Assembly: GCF_000716875.1 (NCBI RefSeq)
Contig: NZ_JNWQ01000097.1
Span: 1 to 24,185, forward strand
Reading direction: 5' to 3'
Length of the DNA: 24,185 nucleotides
From: Streptomyces novaecaesareae
GTDB taxonomy: Bacteria > Actinomycetota > Actinomycetes > Streptomycetales > Streptomycetaceae
Shown here: positions 7,441 to 14,491 of the stretch, in pieces
Position numbering within the stretch: the stretch's first letter is position 1
How the letters are laid out: every line of letters starts with the position of its first letter
Program-made: the position numbers and the translations under genes
The notes under the pieces: model-generated
Seen by the model: the letters and a program-made list of their open reading frames with translations, nothing else
What the model was told of the DNA's origin: nothing
Database searches by the model: none

Positions 7441-8148
7441 GTGAGTGAGGGAAAGAAGGGGCCGGGCCGAGGGGGCTGGCTGGTGATCATCGCCGCGGTC
7501 GTGATCGGGCTGGGCCTCGTCCGCGGCAACGGCCACGACGACGCGACCTCCGCCGACCCCTCTCCGTCCGCCGCCGCCCCGTCGGCCCCGTCGTCCGGCG
7601 GGGCCCCGCCGTCCGGCACCGCGCCGTCGGCCGGCTCCCCGGCCGCGCCGTCGAAGCCCTCGGGGCCGTACGACCCCGCCGACTACGCGGCGCCGGTGCG
7701 CCAGTACGCCGCCGAGGCGGGGGTCGATCCGCAGCTGCTGATGGCGATCCTCTACAACGAGTCGTACAAGCCGCACGATCCCGAGCTCGAACGGGCCTGG
7801 CAGCGCAGCAAGCCGGACGCCTCCTTCGGCATCGCCAACATGCACCGGGCCGCCTTCGACGACACCAAGCCCGGCCGCCCCTTCGCCTCCCGCCAGTGGG
7901 AGGAACTACCGGACGACCGCACCCTCGCCGTCCAGGCGGCCGCCTGGCACCTGCACGACCTCGCCGCGCAGCTCCCCGCGCACCCGAGCGCGCCGCTGAC
8001 CCGCAACGAGCTGATGGCCCTCGGCTACAACGCGGGCGCGGGCAACATGCTGGCCTTCGCCCGGGGCGTCAAGATCGGCTCCCAGGCGCAGTCCTACCTC
8101 GACCGCCTGCGCGACAACTGGGCGAAGTCCGGCGCCGCCGTGAAGTAG
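7441..8148 (+). CDS. Membrane-anchored lytic transglycosylase (SLT domain)
   Basis: A 235-residue protein with a short basic N-terminus, one membrane helix or uncleaved signal (12-27) and a Ser/Ala/Pro linker (35-75). A lysozyme-like SLT domain follows (about 80-230). The catalytic Glu is E107 in AILYNES. SFGIANM (128-134) and ALGYNAGAGN (193-202) are the second and third SLT motifs, with Tyr-Asn-Ala-Gly intact. These enzymes cleave the MurNAc-GlcNAc bond of peptidoglycan to leave a 1,6-anhydro end. The GTG start is preceded by GGGAAGGG about 10 nt upstream, a moderate site. Confidence 0.88.
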   Translation: MSEGKKGPGRGGWLVIIAAVVIGLGLVRGNGHDDATSADPSPSAAAPSAPSSGGAPPSGTAPSAGSPAAPSKPSGPYDPADYAAPVRQYAAEAGVDPQLLMAILYNESYKPHDPELERAWQRSKPDASFGIANMHRAAFDDTKPGRPFASRQWEELPDDRTLAVQAAAWHLHDLAAQLPAHPSAPLTRNELMALGYNAGAGNMLAFARGVKIGSQAQSYLDRLRDNWAKSGAAVK

Positions 8149-8155
8149 CGCCCGC

Positions 8156-8226
8156 CGTCGGGTCACCGGCCGCACGGCGCGGCGGCGGCCCGACGACGGA
8201 CTACCGGCCAATGGTCGGAAACGACC
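8156..8226. terminator. Hairpins between convergent transglycosylase and galE genes
   Basis: CGTCGGG (8156-8162) pairs with CCCGACG (8189-8195), enclosing a GC-rich loop. A second small hairpin, GGTCG-GAAA-CGACC (8213-8226), with a GNRA tetraloop, lies 5 bp from the galE stop. Together they could terminate both converging transcripts. There are no T-tracts. Confidence 0.5.
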
Positions 8227-8231
8227 GATGG

Positions 8232-9245
8232 TCAGGCACCCAGCCGGGCGGCCCACTTGGCGCGCCAGGCCAGCGCGTCGGCGACGCCCTCGGCGATGCC
8301 GCGCCGGGGCTGCCAGTCGAGCAGCTCGCGGGCCGTGTCGACGGCGGCGTAGCAGCCGATCACGTCGCCGGGGCGCGGGCCCGCCTCCCGGACGTCGAGC
8401 CGGGCGCCGACGGCCTGTTCGAAGGCGGTGATCAGCTCGCGGACCGTGGTGCCGTCACCCGTCCCGACGTTGATCACCCGGTAGCGGTCCGCCGCGCCGG
8501 GGGCGATCACGCCGTCGAAGCGGAGCAGCGCCGCGACGTGCGCCGCGGCGAGGTCCTGGACGTGGACGTAGTCGCGGATGCCGGAGCCGTCGCGGGTCTC
8601 CCAGTCCACGCCGGTCACGGTGAACGGGGCGCCGGTGGTGTGCGCCTCGATCAGCTTGCCGAGGGCGTGGGTGGGGTTGAGGTCCTGCAGACCGGTGCGC
8701 AGCTGCGGGTCGGCGCCGATCGGGTTGAAGTACCGCAGGGCGATGACGCGCTGGCACTCGGCGCCCTCGCCCCGGGTCCAGTCCTGGAGCACCTGCTCCA
8801 TCATCTGCTTGGTGCGCGCGTACGGGCTGTTGGCGTCGACCGGACAGCTCTCGTCGACCCGGGCGTCGGGGGTGGGCGCGTAGATGGAGGCGGAGCTGCT
8901 GAAGACGACGCGGGTGCAGCCGAGGCGCTGGAGGGAGTCCAGCAGCTCGACGGTCTTGGCGACGTTCTCCCGGTAGTAGTACAGCGGCTTGGCCACCGAC
9001 TCCGGTACGACGATCTTCGCGGCGCAGTGGACGGTGGCCTCGATGTCCGGGTGCTCGGCGAAGATCCGGTCCAGCAGGGCGGCGTCGGCGATGTCGCCCT
9101 GGTAGAAGACCCGGTCCTCGACGAACTCGGCCCGGCCCTTGGAGAGGTCGTCCAGCACGACCGGGGTGATCCCCCGGTCGAGCAGGGCGGACGCCACCGT
9201 GCTGCCGATGAACCCCGCTCCGCCGGTGATCAGGACCTTCTTCAT
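8232..9245 (-). CDS. galE: UDP-glucose 4-epimerase
   Basis: A 337-residue extended short-chain dehydrogenase/reductase, normal GalE length. The NAD-binding TGGAGFIGS is at 7-15. The Ser of FSSSASIY (115-122) and Y142/K146 in SPYARTK form the catalytic triad. LRYFNPIGADP is the conserved substrate-side motif, followed by GDGSGIRDYVHVQDLA. It interconverts UDP-glucose and UDP-galactose in the cytoplasm for galactose use and for galactose-containing envelope polymers. ATG at 9245 has AGGGAG 9 nt upstream. No other Leloir-pathway genes are adjacent, so a role in cell-surface glycan precursor supply is as likely as galactose catabolism. Confidence 0.93.
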   Translation of the reverse strand: MKKVLITGGAGFIGSTVASALLDRGITPVVLDDLSKGRAEFVEDRVFYQGDIADAALLDRIFAEHPDIEATVHCAAKIVVPESVAKPLYYYRENVAKTVELLDSLQRLGCTRVVFSSSASIYAPTPDARVDESCPVDANSPYARTKQMMEQVLQDWTRGEGAECQRVIALRYFNPIGADPQLRTGLQDLNPTHALGKLIEAHTTGAPFTVTGVDWETRDGSGIRDYVHVQDLAAAHVAALLRFDGVIAPGAADRYRVINVGTGDGTTVRELITAFEQAVGARLDVREAGPRPGDVIGCYAAVDTARELLDWQPRRGIAEGVADALAWRAKWAARLGA

Positions 9246-9360
9246 ACGCGGACGCTCCCTCGCGGTCGGCCGGACGCCCGGTGGCGCCCGATGATCGGAA
9301 GGGACGTCGGTTCGTGCCCGGCTGGTTCCCGACAGGGCCTCTCGGGTCACGCCCTACGGG

Positions 9361-10008
9361 TCAGGCCCGGCGGCGGCGGAGCCAGAAGCCGGCGCCGACC
9401 AGCAGCACGGCCGCGGCGGCGGTGCCGATGGCGGCCCAGGTGGTGGCGTCGGAGGTGGTCTCTGCGGCGGGGGCGGCCGCGGTCGCACGGCCGGGCCCGG
9501 CGGTGGCCGTCTGCCCGGCGGTGGCCGTCTGCCCGGCGGCGGGCCCCGCCCCGGTGCTCGCTTCCCGGGTCGGACCGGCGGTGGCGTCGGCCGGCAGCGG
9601 CGAGGCCGCCGTACCAGCGGGCACCGGGTCGTTGATCACGGCGGCGTCGACGTCGAGCTCGCGCTCGGTGTGGCCCAGCGAGGGGAAGGCGCAGTCCACC
9701 GTCACCCGCCAGTGCCCGGCGGGGAGGATCTCCCGGGTGGTGTATGTCCCCGCGCGGCCCGGGACGGTGACCAGGCGCCAGGGGCCGACCGTACGGCCGT
9801 CCGCGGCGGTCGCGGAGAGCGTGCCGGCGAAGTCCTCGGTGACCGGGTCGCGGTCGTTCTCCCAGGTGGCGACGGTGCTGACGTGGCCGTTCTGCTGGCC
9901 GGTGACATCGAGGTGGACGCTGTCGCCGTGGGCGGCGGCGGGTACGGCGGCGGGCAGGACGGCGGCCGTGGCGAGGACGAGGGCGGCGAGGAGCGGGCGG
10001 GTTCGCAT
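9361..10008 (-). CDS. Secreted C-terminally anchored protein of unknown function
   Basis: A 215-residue protein. A signal peptide (1-26, ending PAAA) would be cut before His27, leaving mature HGDSVHLDVTG. The core domain (27-120) looks beta-rich, with VATWENDRDPVTEDFAGTLS, GRTVGPWRLV, GTYTTREILPAGHWRVTVDC and a single Cys. An Ala/Thr/Pro linker follows, containing a duplicated GQTATA. A membrane helix (about 188-207) and RRRRA close the protein, so it sits on the outer face of the membrane. I do not recognise the family. The start was chosen because GAGGA lies 9 nt upstream of ATG 10008. The strong hairpin upstream separates it from the metalloprotease, so it probably has its own promoter. 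Confidence 0.8.
   Translation of the reverse strand: MRTRPLLAALVLATAAVLPAAVPAAAHGDSVHLDVTGQQNGHVSTVATWENDRDPVTEDFAGTLSATAADGRTVGPWRLVTVPGRAGTYTTREILPAGHWRVTVDCAFPSLGHTERELDVDAAVINDPVPAGTAASPLPADATAGPTREASTGAGPAAGQTATAGQTATAGPGRATAAAPAAETTSDATTWAAIGTAAAAVLLVGAGFWLRRRRA
9501..9536 (-). repeat. Exact 18-bp coding duplication
   Basis: CGGTGGCCGTCTGCCCGG occurs twice in tandem (9501-9518 and 9519-9536) and encodes the repeated GQTATA in the linker of the anchored secreted protein. The exact identity suggests a recent duplication. Confidence 0.8.
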
Positions 10009-10054
10009 GACGGGCATTCCTCGTGGCGGGGTGGCGGGGCACGGAAGCGGTGAG

Positions 10055-10096
10055 GCCGGGCGCGGCCGCCTCGGGTGGATGGCGGCCGCGCCCGGC
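10055..10096 (-). terminator. Perfect 16-bp stem terminator downstream of the metalloprotease gene
   Basis: GCCGGGCGCGGCCGCC (10055-10070) and its exact complement (10081-10096) flank a 10-nt loop. It lies 80 bp after the metalloprotease stop and 46 bp before the next gene's start on the same strand. It is a very stable intrinsic-type hairpin, although without a T-tract. Confidence 0.8.
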
Positions 10097-10144
10097 ACAC
10101 GGGCGGAACGGCTTGCGGACGCAACGGCGTTACGAGCGCAAGGA

Positions 10145-10168
10145 CTTGCGGGCTTGCGGGCTTGCGGA
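10145..10168. repeat. 8-bp tandem repeat CTTGCGGG, three copies
   Basis: CTTGCGGG, CTTGCGGG and CTTGCGGA run in tandem just beyond the metalloprotease stop. A further CTTGCGGA occurs at 10112-10119, and CGCAAG at 10137-10142 forms a dyad with the first copy. It may add to transcript termination. Confidence 0.65.
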
Positions 10169-10177
10169 CTCTCGAAC

Positions 10178-12427
10178 CTACGAGGTCTTCAGCAGCGACC
10201 AGCTCTGGTACGGCCGGCCGTTCGGCTGCTGCAGTTCCAGCAGCCAACCACCGTAGTACCACCGCTCGCTGAGCCCGAGCACCAGCGCACCGCCGTCCGC
10301 CGTGACGGTGAACCCGCCGTCGCTCGCGGTGAGTTGCCACTTCTGCGAAGCCGTGTCGGAGCAGGGCTGCTGCGCGACGTACTGGCCGGCCACCGGGGCG
10401 CCGCCGAGCTGGAGGCACTTGCCGGAGCGCGCGGACTTGATCCGCACCGCGCCGTTCCCGGCGTCCTCGAACTGCCACTTCTGGTTGGCGTAGCCGGTGC
10501 GCTGGTAGGCGATGGCGACGGTGCCGTCGTTCATCGAGCTGCCCCACAGGTCGGCGGCCTGGCCGGTGAGGCCGTTGACCATGGTGTACCGCGTGCCCGG
10601 CTGCGGGCGCCCGGCGTCGGCGACGGTACGGAAGGTCACGGCGCGGCCGGGCTTGCCGACCGCCCCGGCGGCGTCGCGGACGGCGACGGCCACGGTGTAC
10701 GAGGTGCCCGGGGCGAGCCGGACCACGCCGACCACGGTCGAGCGGACGGTGCCGATCGTCTGGCCGTTCAGCAGGACGTCGTACCCGGCGGCACTGGGTG
10801 CCGCCGGCCAGCTCAGCATGGCCGAGTTCTGGGTGACCTGACTGACCGTCATGTCAGGGCCGGTGTTCCCCGACGTCGGAGTCGGGGTCGGAGTCGGAGT
10901 CGGAGTCGGAGTCACGCTCCCGGTCGCGGTCGGCGTAGGCGTCGGCGTAGGCGTCGGGGAGCCGGTCGGGGTGGCGGTGGGCCCGCCGGTGGGCGTCGGG
11001 GAGGGCGAGGGCGTACGGGTCGGCGTGGCCGTCGGGGTCGGGGTGGGCGTCGGGTTCGGGCCGGTGCCGCCGCCGGTGACCAGGAAGCGGTTGTTGGCGA
11101 CGTTCCAGTGCGTGGCCAGGTAACTCCCGGGTGCGGGAGAGGTGTTGTAGTAGTCGTCGTGGTTGCAGTCGAGCCGGTCGTCATGGGCGCGATCCGGGCA
11201 GACGGTCCGCATCTGCGGGTAGTTGGGGGCGTCCGAGTAGCACATGATGTCCCACTCGTCGGTGCAGTGCCCGGCCTTGCTGGAGTTGGGCGCGCTGTTG
11301 TTCACCGCGCCCAGGTTGTGGCCGAGTTCGTGCGCGGCGGTGCTCCCGCTCCAGCAGCCGGAGTCGGTCCGGCCGTACGAGGGGCCGAAGTTGCTGAGGT
11401 TGTCCTGGCCGGGGCGCTCGTCGCCGGCGAAGGTGCCGATGCCGCAGTACACCTTGGCATCGGTGAACATCATGTACTTGCGGTCCTTGCGGTTGAACCC
11501 CTGCGCGGCGAGGGCGCGGTTGCTCGCGTTGAAGTCCTGGATCTCGGCGTCCGAGATCTGCACGTTCAACACCGAAGCGGTGCAGTCGGATTCGGTGACG
11601 AAGCGGACGTGCCGCTCCCCGCCGGTCTCCGCGGCACTGGCGTTGTAGATGACGTCGACGTCGGCGGCCCACTTCTTGAACGAGGCCAGGTACTGGGCGA
11701 AGCGGTCGTTGCCCGGGGCGTGCACGTACACCGCCTGGACGCGGTTGCCACTGCTGCCGTCGCCCTCGCAGACCAGCTTCGACCCGGCGGGCGCAGCCGA
11801 AGCCGCCGGGGCGGCGTCCGCGGCGGCGCTGCCCGATCCGCCGAGCAGCGCCTTCTGGGTGGCGTCCAGGACGGGCGCGGCGCCCTTCAGCAGGTCGGCG
11901 GCGGCGGGCGGCTGGGCGCCGGCCGCCGGGGTGAGCACGGGCGCCTGACCGGCCGGGGCCGCGACCGGCGGGACGTCCTGGCGGATGTCCACGCCCTTCG
12001 GCGGCACGTCCGGGCCGTGGCTGCACTGGGCGCTGCCGGTGACCTCCAGCGTGCCGCCGCAGCGGTCGCTGGACGGCAGGCTCAACCCCGCGTAGACCAG
12101 GCCGCGTTCGGGCTGGTCCTTGGGTATGGACTTGAGCGGGGCGGCCTTCTCGTCCCGCTTCGGAGCGGGCGCCTGGGTGGCCCCGTCGGCGGTGCCGGTC
12201 TCCCCCGACCCGCCGTCGTCGCTCACCAGCCCGGCCTGCGATCCGGAGTGGTCGGCCGCGCCCTCCGCGGCCGTGACGGCGCCCTGCACGGCCGTCGGCT
12301 CCAGCGCGGTGCGGATGCCGAGCGTCCCCGCCACCAGCCCTGCCGCGATCACCGCGGCGACCAGGGTGCTCCTGCGGGTGAGCCTGCGGCGCCTGCGCCG
12401 ACGAAGCTCGCTGCTCCGGTGTCCCAT
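10178..12427 (-). CDS. Secreted zinc metalloprotease with Pro-Thr linker, Fn3 and ricin-B lectin domains
   Basis: A 749-residue modular protein. Basic residues and a signal or membrane helix (9-40) lead to an Ala-rich pro-region (to about 215) and a metzincin-like domain (about 218-450). HELGHNLG at 366-373 supplies two zinc His ligands and the catalytic Glu, and IMCY (394-397) is the Met-turn. Many Cys pairs fit an exported protein. A Pro-Thr linker (458-523) joins an Fn3 domain (about 524-607). A ricin-type beta-trefoil (about 615-749) follows, with QKWQF, QKWQL and QSWSL repeats. It probably digests protein while the lectin holds a polysaccharide or glycoprotein. ATG 12427 has AGGAAAGGAA upstream. 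The position where metzincins usually have a third His or Asp ligand is Asn376. Confidence 0.85.
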   Translation of the reverse strand: MGHRSSELRRRRRRRLTRRSTLVAAVIAAGLVAGTLGIRTALEPTAVQGAVTAAEGAADHSGSQAGLVSDDGGSGETGTADGATQAPAPKRDEKAAPLKSIPKDQPERGLVYAGLSLPSSDRCGGTLEVTGSAQCSHGPDVPPKGVDIRQDVPPVAAPAGQAPVLTPAAGAQPPAAADLLKGAAPVLDATQKALLGGSGSAAADAAPAASAAPAGSKLVCEGDGSSGNRVQAVYVHAPGNDRFAQYLASFKKWAADVDVIYNASAAETGGERHVRFVTESDCTASVLNVQISDAEIQDFNASNRALAAQGFNRKDRKYMMFTDAKVYCGIGTFAGDERPGQDNLSNFGPSYGRTDSGCWSGSTAAHELGHNLGAVNNSAPNSSKAGHCTDEWDIMCYSDAPNYPQMRTVCPDRAHDDRLDCNHDDYYNTSPAPGSYLATHWNVANNRFLVTGGGTGPNPTPTPTPTATPTRTPSPSPTPTGGPTATPTGSPTPTPTPTPTATGSVTPTPTPTPTPTPTSGNTGPDMTVSQVTQNSAMLSWPAAPSAAGYDVLLNGQTIGTVRSTVVGVVRLAPGTSYTVAVAVRDAAGAVGKPGRAVTFRTVADAGRPQPGTRYTMVNGLTGQAADLWGSSMNDGTVAIAYQRTGYANQKWQFEDAGNGAVRIKSARSGKCLQLGGAPVAGQYVAQQPCSDTASQKWQLTASDGGFTVTADGGALVLGLSERWYYGGWLLELQQPNGRPYQSWSLLKTS

Positions 12428-12584
12428 CGCGTTCCTTTCCTCGTGCGACGGCCCGCGCCCTGTGGTGGGGGCTCGGACCTTCCGACACTCAGGAGAGCGG
12501 GCGGGACGGCCGGGAATAACAGAAACATCTTGCGAAATTCTTCGACCCGTTCGATCGGGGCGGCCGCAGCGCGACGCGGGCACG
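12428..12584. promoter_or_regulatory. Upstream region of the metalloprotease gene
   Basis: This spacer holds no gene. It contains an AT-richer island (about 12514-12545) that is unusual against the local GC content and is the likely promoter area. I could not assign convincing -35/-10 boxes. Confidence 0.3.
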
Positions 12585-12625
12585 AAAAAGCCGGGGAGCG
12601 CACTCGGGGGGTGTGCGCTCCCCGG
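12585..12625 (-). terminator. Canonical Rho-independent terminator
   Basis: CCGGGGAGCGCAC (12591-12603) and its perfect complement (12613-12625) form a 13-bp stem with a 9-nt loop. On the minus strand it is followed at once by CTTTTTCG. It would end transcription from the hypothetical gene at 12798-13271 and from the upstream ribosome-hibernation-like gene. Bases 12626-12797 beyond it hold no recognisable gene. Confidence 0.9.
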
Positions 12626-12797
12626 TGGGGGTGGTGGCGGCCACCCGGCCGGGGCCCCGGGGACTGCGACTCCGGCGGCCGTGACGGAATGCTAGACCCG
12701 CCGCGGGGTGCTGGCCAGAGCCCTGACCAGGAGATTTTCCGCTCCGGACATGCCATTGCCATCCGGCATATGACGAAGCGTCAGCTAACGTCAGCGA

Positions 12798-13271
12798 TCA
12801 CGCGGCAACCCTGGCCACCTCGGCACCGAAGGCCCTGACCGCCCTCACCGCCCTGACCGCCCCGACCGCGCCGAGCGCCCCGGCGGCGCCGCAGCCGCCG
12901 TGCAGTCGGGCCAGGGCGCCCGCGAGGGCGGGACGGTCCCCGGCGAGCCAGAGCCGCAGGGCGGCGGAGAGCGCCGCGCTGGCCGGCCCGGCCGACGGCC
13001 CGCCGGTCCGCACGAGCCGCTCGCCGAGCAGCGGCAGCAGGTCCGCGACCGGGGCGGGCAGCCACAGGACGAGGGCGCAGGGCGCGGGGCGGGCCAGGAC
13101 GCGCAGCAGCGGCAGGACGGACGCGTCGTCGTGCAGCGCCGGGATCACCTCCAGCAGGCCGTCCACCGCCACGTCCGAGACGTCGCCGCCGTGCCCGCGC
13201 GCGAGTTCGCGCAGCAGCGCCCGTTCGGCAGCGGTGATCCGGACGGTCAGCATGACCTCGTCGCAGTCCAT
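12798..13271 (-). CDS. Hypothetical protein, possible ribbon-helix-helix N-terminus
   Basis: A 157-residue protein with strongly coding-like GC3. The N-terminus (MLTVRITAAERALLRELARG, then DVSDVAVDGLLEVI) has a short strand followed by two helices, reminiscent of ribbon-helix-helix proteins, but this is a weak resemblance. The middle is Leu/Pro-rich (ALVLWLPAPVADLLPLLGERL). The C-terminus decays into AVGAVRAVRAVRAF, encoded by a 9-bp repeat (about 12833-12870). I do not recognise a family. The start at 13271 lacks a strong ribosome binding site; ATG 13253 is possible. It follows the ribosome-associated gene on the same strand after a 114-bp repeat-filled gap. Confidence 0.6.
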   Translation of the reverse strand: MDCDEVMLTVRITAAERALLRELARGHGGDVSDVAVDGLLEVIPALHDDASVLPLLRVLARPAPCALVLWLPAPVADLLPLLGERLVRTGGPSAGPASAALSAALRLWLAGDRPALAGALARLHGGCGAAGALGAVGAVRAVRAVRAFGAEVARVAA

Positions 13272-13287
13272 GGTCCCGGCCCCTGTC

Positions 13288-13359
13288 GTGGAGTTCGTGA
13301 GGTTCGTGAGGTTCGTGAGGTTCGTGAAGTTCGTGAGGTTCGTGAAGTTCGTGAGGTTC
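13288..13359. repeat. 9-bp tandem repeat GTGAGGTTC, eight copies
   Basis: GTGGAGTTC, three GTGAGGTTC, GTGAAGTTC, GTGAGGTTC, GTGAAGTTC and GTGAGGTTC follow without gaps, and a diverged ninth unit begins at 13360. The array fills most of the spacer between the ribosome-associated gene and the hypothetical gene. No dyad symmetry is present, so it is not a terminator. Confidence 0.9.
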
Positions 13360-13385
13360 GTCGAGTCGGTCGTGCCGTCGCCGTG

Positions 13386-14153
13386 TCAGTCCCGCACCGA
13401 CAGGGTTCCTGCCCCGATCCGGCCGCCCGATACCGGTTCGATCAGGCCGTAATGGCCGTCGTAGCGGCGGTAGAGCACCCGGAGCCGGCCGTCGCCGGGG
13501 TCGGTGTGGCCGAGGAAGGGGCGGCCGGTGAGCCAGAGCCGGCGGGCCGCCTCGGCGAGGTCGAGCGGGGGCAGGGCGGCGGTGCCCGCGATGTACGGCT
13601 CGGTGGCGGCGCCGCTCAGCGGGCAGCGGTGCACCAGGCTCTCCCGCCCGGTCGTGGCGTCCGCGTAGAGGTGGAACCGCCGGTCCAGCGCCAGCAGTTC
13701 GCGCACGGCCTGCTCGGGCGTGCGGCGGGCGAGCACGACCTCCTTGTGCCGGGCGATCCGCCGCTGCGTCAGCGGGCGGTCGGCGTACTGCGGCCGGTAG
13801 GCGCTCTCGTAGCTGACGGCGAAGCCGATGTCGCCCTGCTCGCGCAGCCGGACGGCCCGGCCGGCCAGCGTTCCGAGCACCAGGTCGACGGACTCCCGGG
13901 CGGTCCCGGTGGCCAGTTGGACCCGCACCGGACCGGCGCCGTCCAGTTCGACGTCCGCCTGGGCGAGCGCGGGCCGGGTGACCGAGCGGTCGCCTGTCCG
14001 GGTGAGCCGCAGCCGCAGCGCGTGGGCGCCGGGGCCGAGGCCCGTGGCCGTCTCCCGCGCCCGGGCCCGGGCGTACTCGGCGTCCTCGCGCGGCAGCTCG
14101 CCGCGGATCTCCACCCGGGCGTCGAGCGCGGGCCGGTGGCGCAAACGGGTCAT
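13386..14153 (-). CDS. HPF/RaiA-like ribosome-associated protein with two S30EA C-terminal domains
   Basis: A 255-residue protein. The N-terminal region (about 1-95: RVEIRGELPREDAEYARARA, LRLRLTRTGD, ADVELDGAGPVRVQL) fits the ribosome-binding half of hibernation-promoting factors. Two copies of the S30EA C-terminal domain follow. The first has RHKEVVLARRTPEQAVRELL, FHLYADATTGRESLVHR; the second has PPLDLAEAARRLWL and LRVLYRRYDGHYGLIEP. Long HPFs normally have one such domain; the tandem form is found in actinomycete dormancy proteins. It would silence ribosomes by dimerising 70S particles during hypoxia or stasis. The ribosome binding site AAGGAGGAG is excellent. The array and hypothetical gene lie downstream. 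Confidence 0.8.
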   Translation of the reverse strand: MTRLRHRPALDARVEIRGELPREDAEYARARARETATGLGPGAHALRLRLTRTGDRSVTRPALAQADVELDGAGPVRVQLATGTARESVDLVLGTLAGRAVRLREQGDIGFAVSYESAYRPQYADRPLTQRRIARHKEVVLARRTPEQAVRELLALDRRFHLYADATTGRESLVHRCPLSGAATEPYIAGTAALPPLDLAEAARRLWLTGRPFLGHTDPGDGRLRVLYRRYDGHYGLIEPVSGGRIGAGTLSVRD

Positions 14154-14205
14154 CAGGCTCCTCCTTCTCCCGCTACCATGCTGGCCCGCGCACGGCCGTG
14201 CGGCG

Positions 14206-14221
14206 AGGGTCCAAAGACCCT
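14206..14221. promoter_or_regulatory. Palindrome AGGGTC-N4-GACCCT upstream of the ribosome-associated gene
   Basis: A perfect 6+6 bp dyad centred about 60 bp upstream of the HPF-like start. Its spacing and GGG/CCC flanks are like DosR/DevR boxes, which control HPF-type dormancy genes in actinobacteria, though the arms read GGGTC rather than the mycobacterial GGGAC. The rest of 14154-14491, between two divergent genes, holds no gene and must contain both promoters. Confidence 0.45.
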
Positions 14222-14491
14222 GCGCCCCGGGCCGTGTGCGGACCTTCCGGCCCAGGGCATCGACGCAGGTCAACCGGCTCTCCGGACGGGCCTGGCCGGG
14301 TCGGGCGTTCGGCCGTTGGAGTGATCCACCCGTGTTCGGCGCAACGCCCGTGGACCCGGCGCGTTTGCCATGGCGTGCGCCGCCCGGTGGGGGTGCGCGC
14401 GGGTTCGCGCCGACCGGTTCCCGCCTCCCGGCCGGCCCGCCGGTGCCTCTCGGTACCACCCACACCGGCCCCTCTGGTGAGAGGAAGCATC

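Noticed and set aside
7164..8148. Toxin-antitoxin pair formed by the MT0933-type protein and the next gene
   Set aside because: The downstream product is a membrane-anchored lytic transglycosylase with an intact SLT active site, not a known toxin, and a hairpin separates them.
9281..12838. Plus-strand open frame of over 1,100 codons opposite the metalloprotease
   Set aside because: It mirrors the protease, anchored protein and spacer across their boundaries; no recognisable domain.
13288..13359. CRISPR array
   Set aside because: Nine-base contiguous units without spacers; not a CRISPR structure.
12900..14324. Plus-strand open frame opposite the hypothetical and ribosome-associated genes
   Set aside because: Runs through the 9-bp array and both minus-strand genes; Gln/Arg/Gly-rich nonsense typical of antisense.
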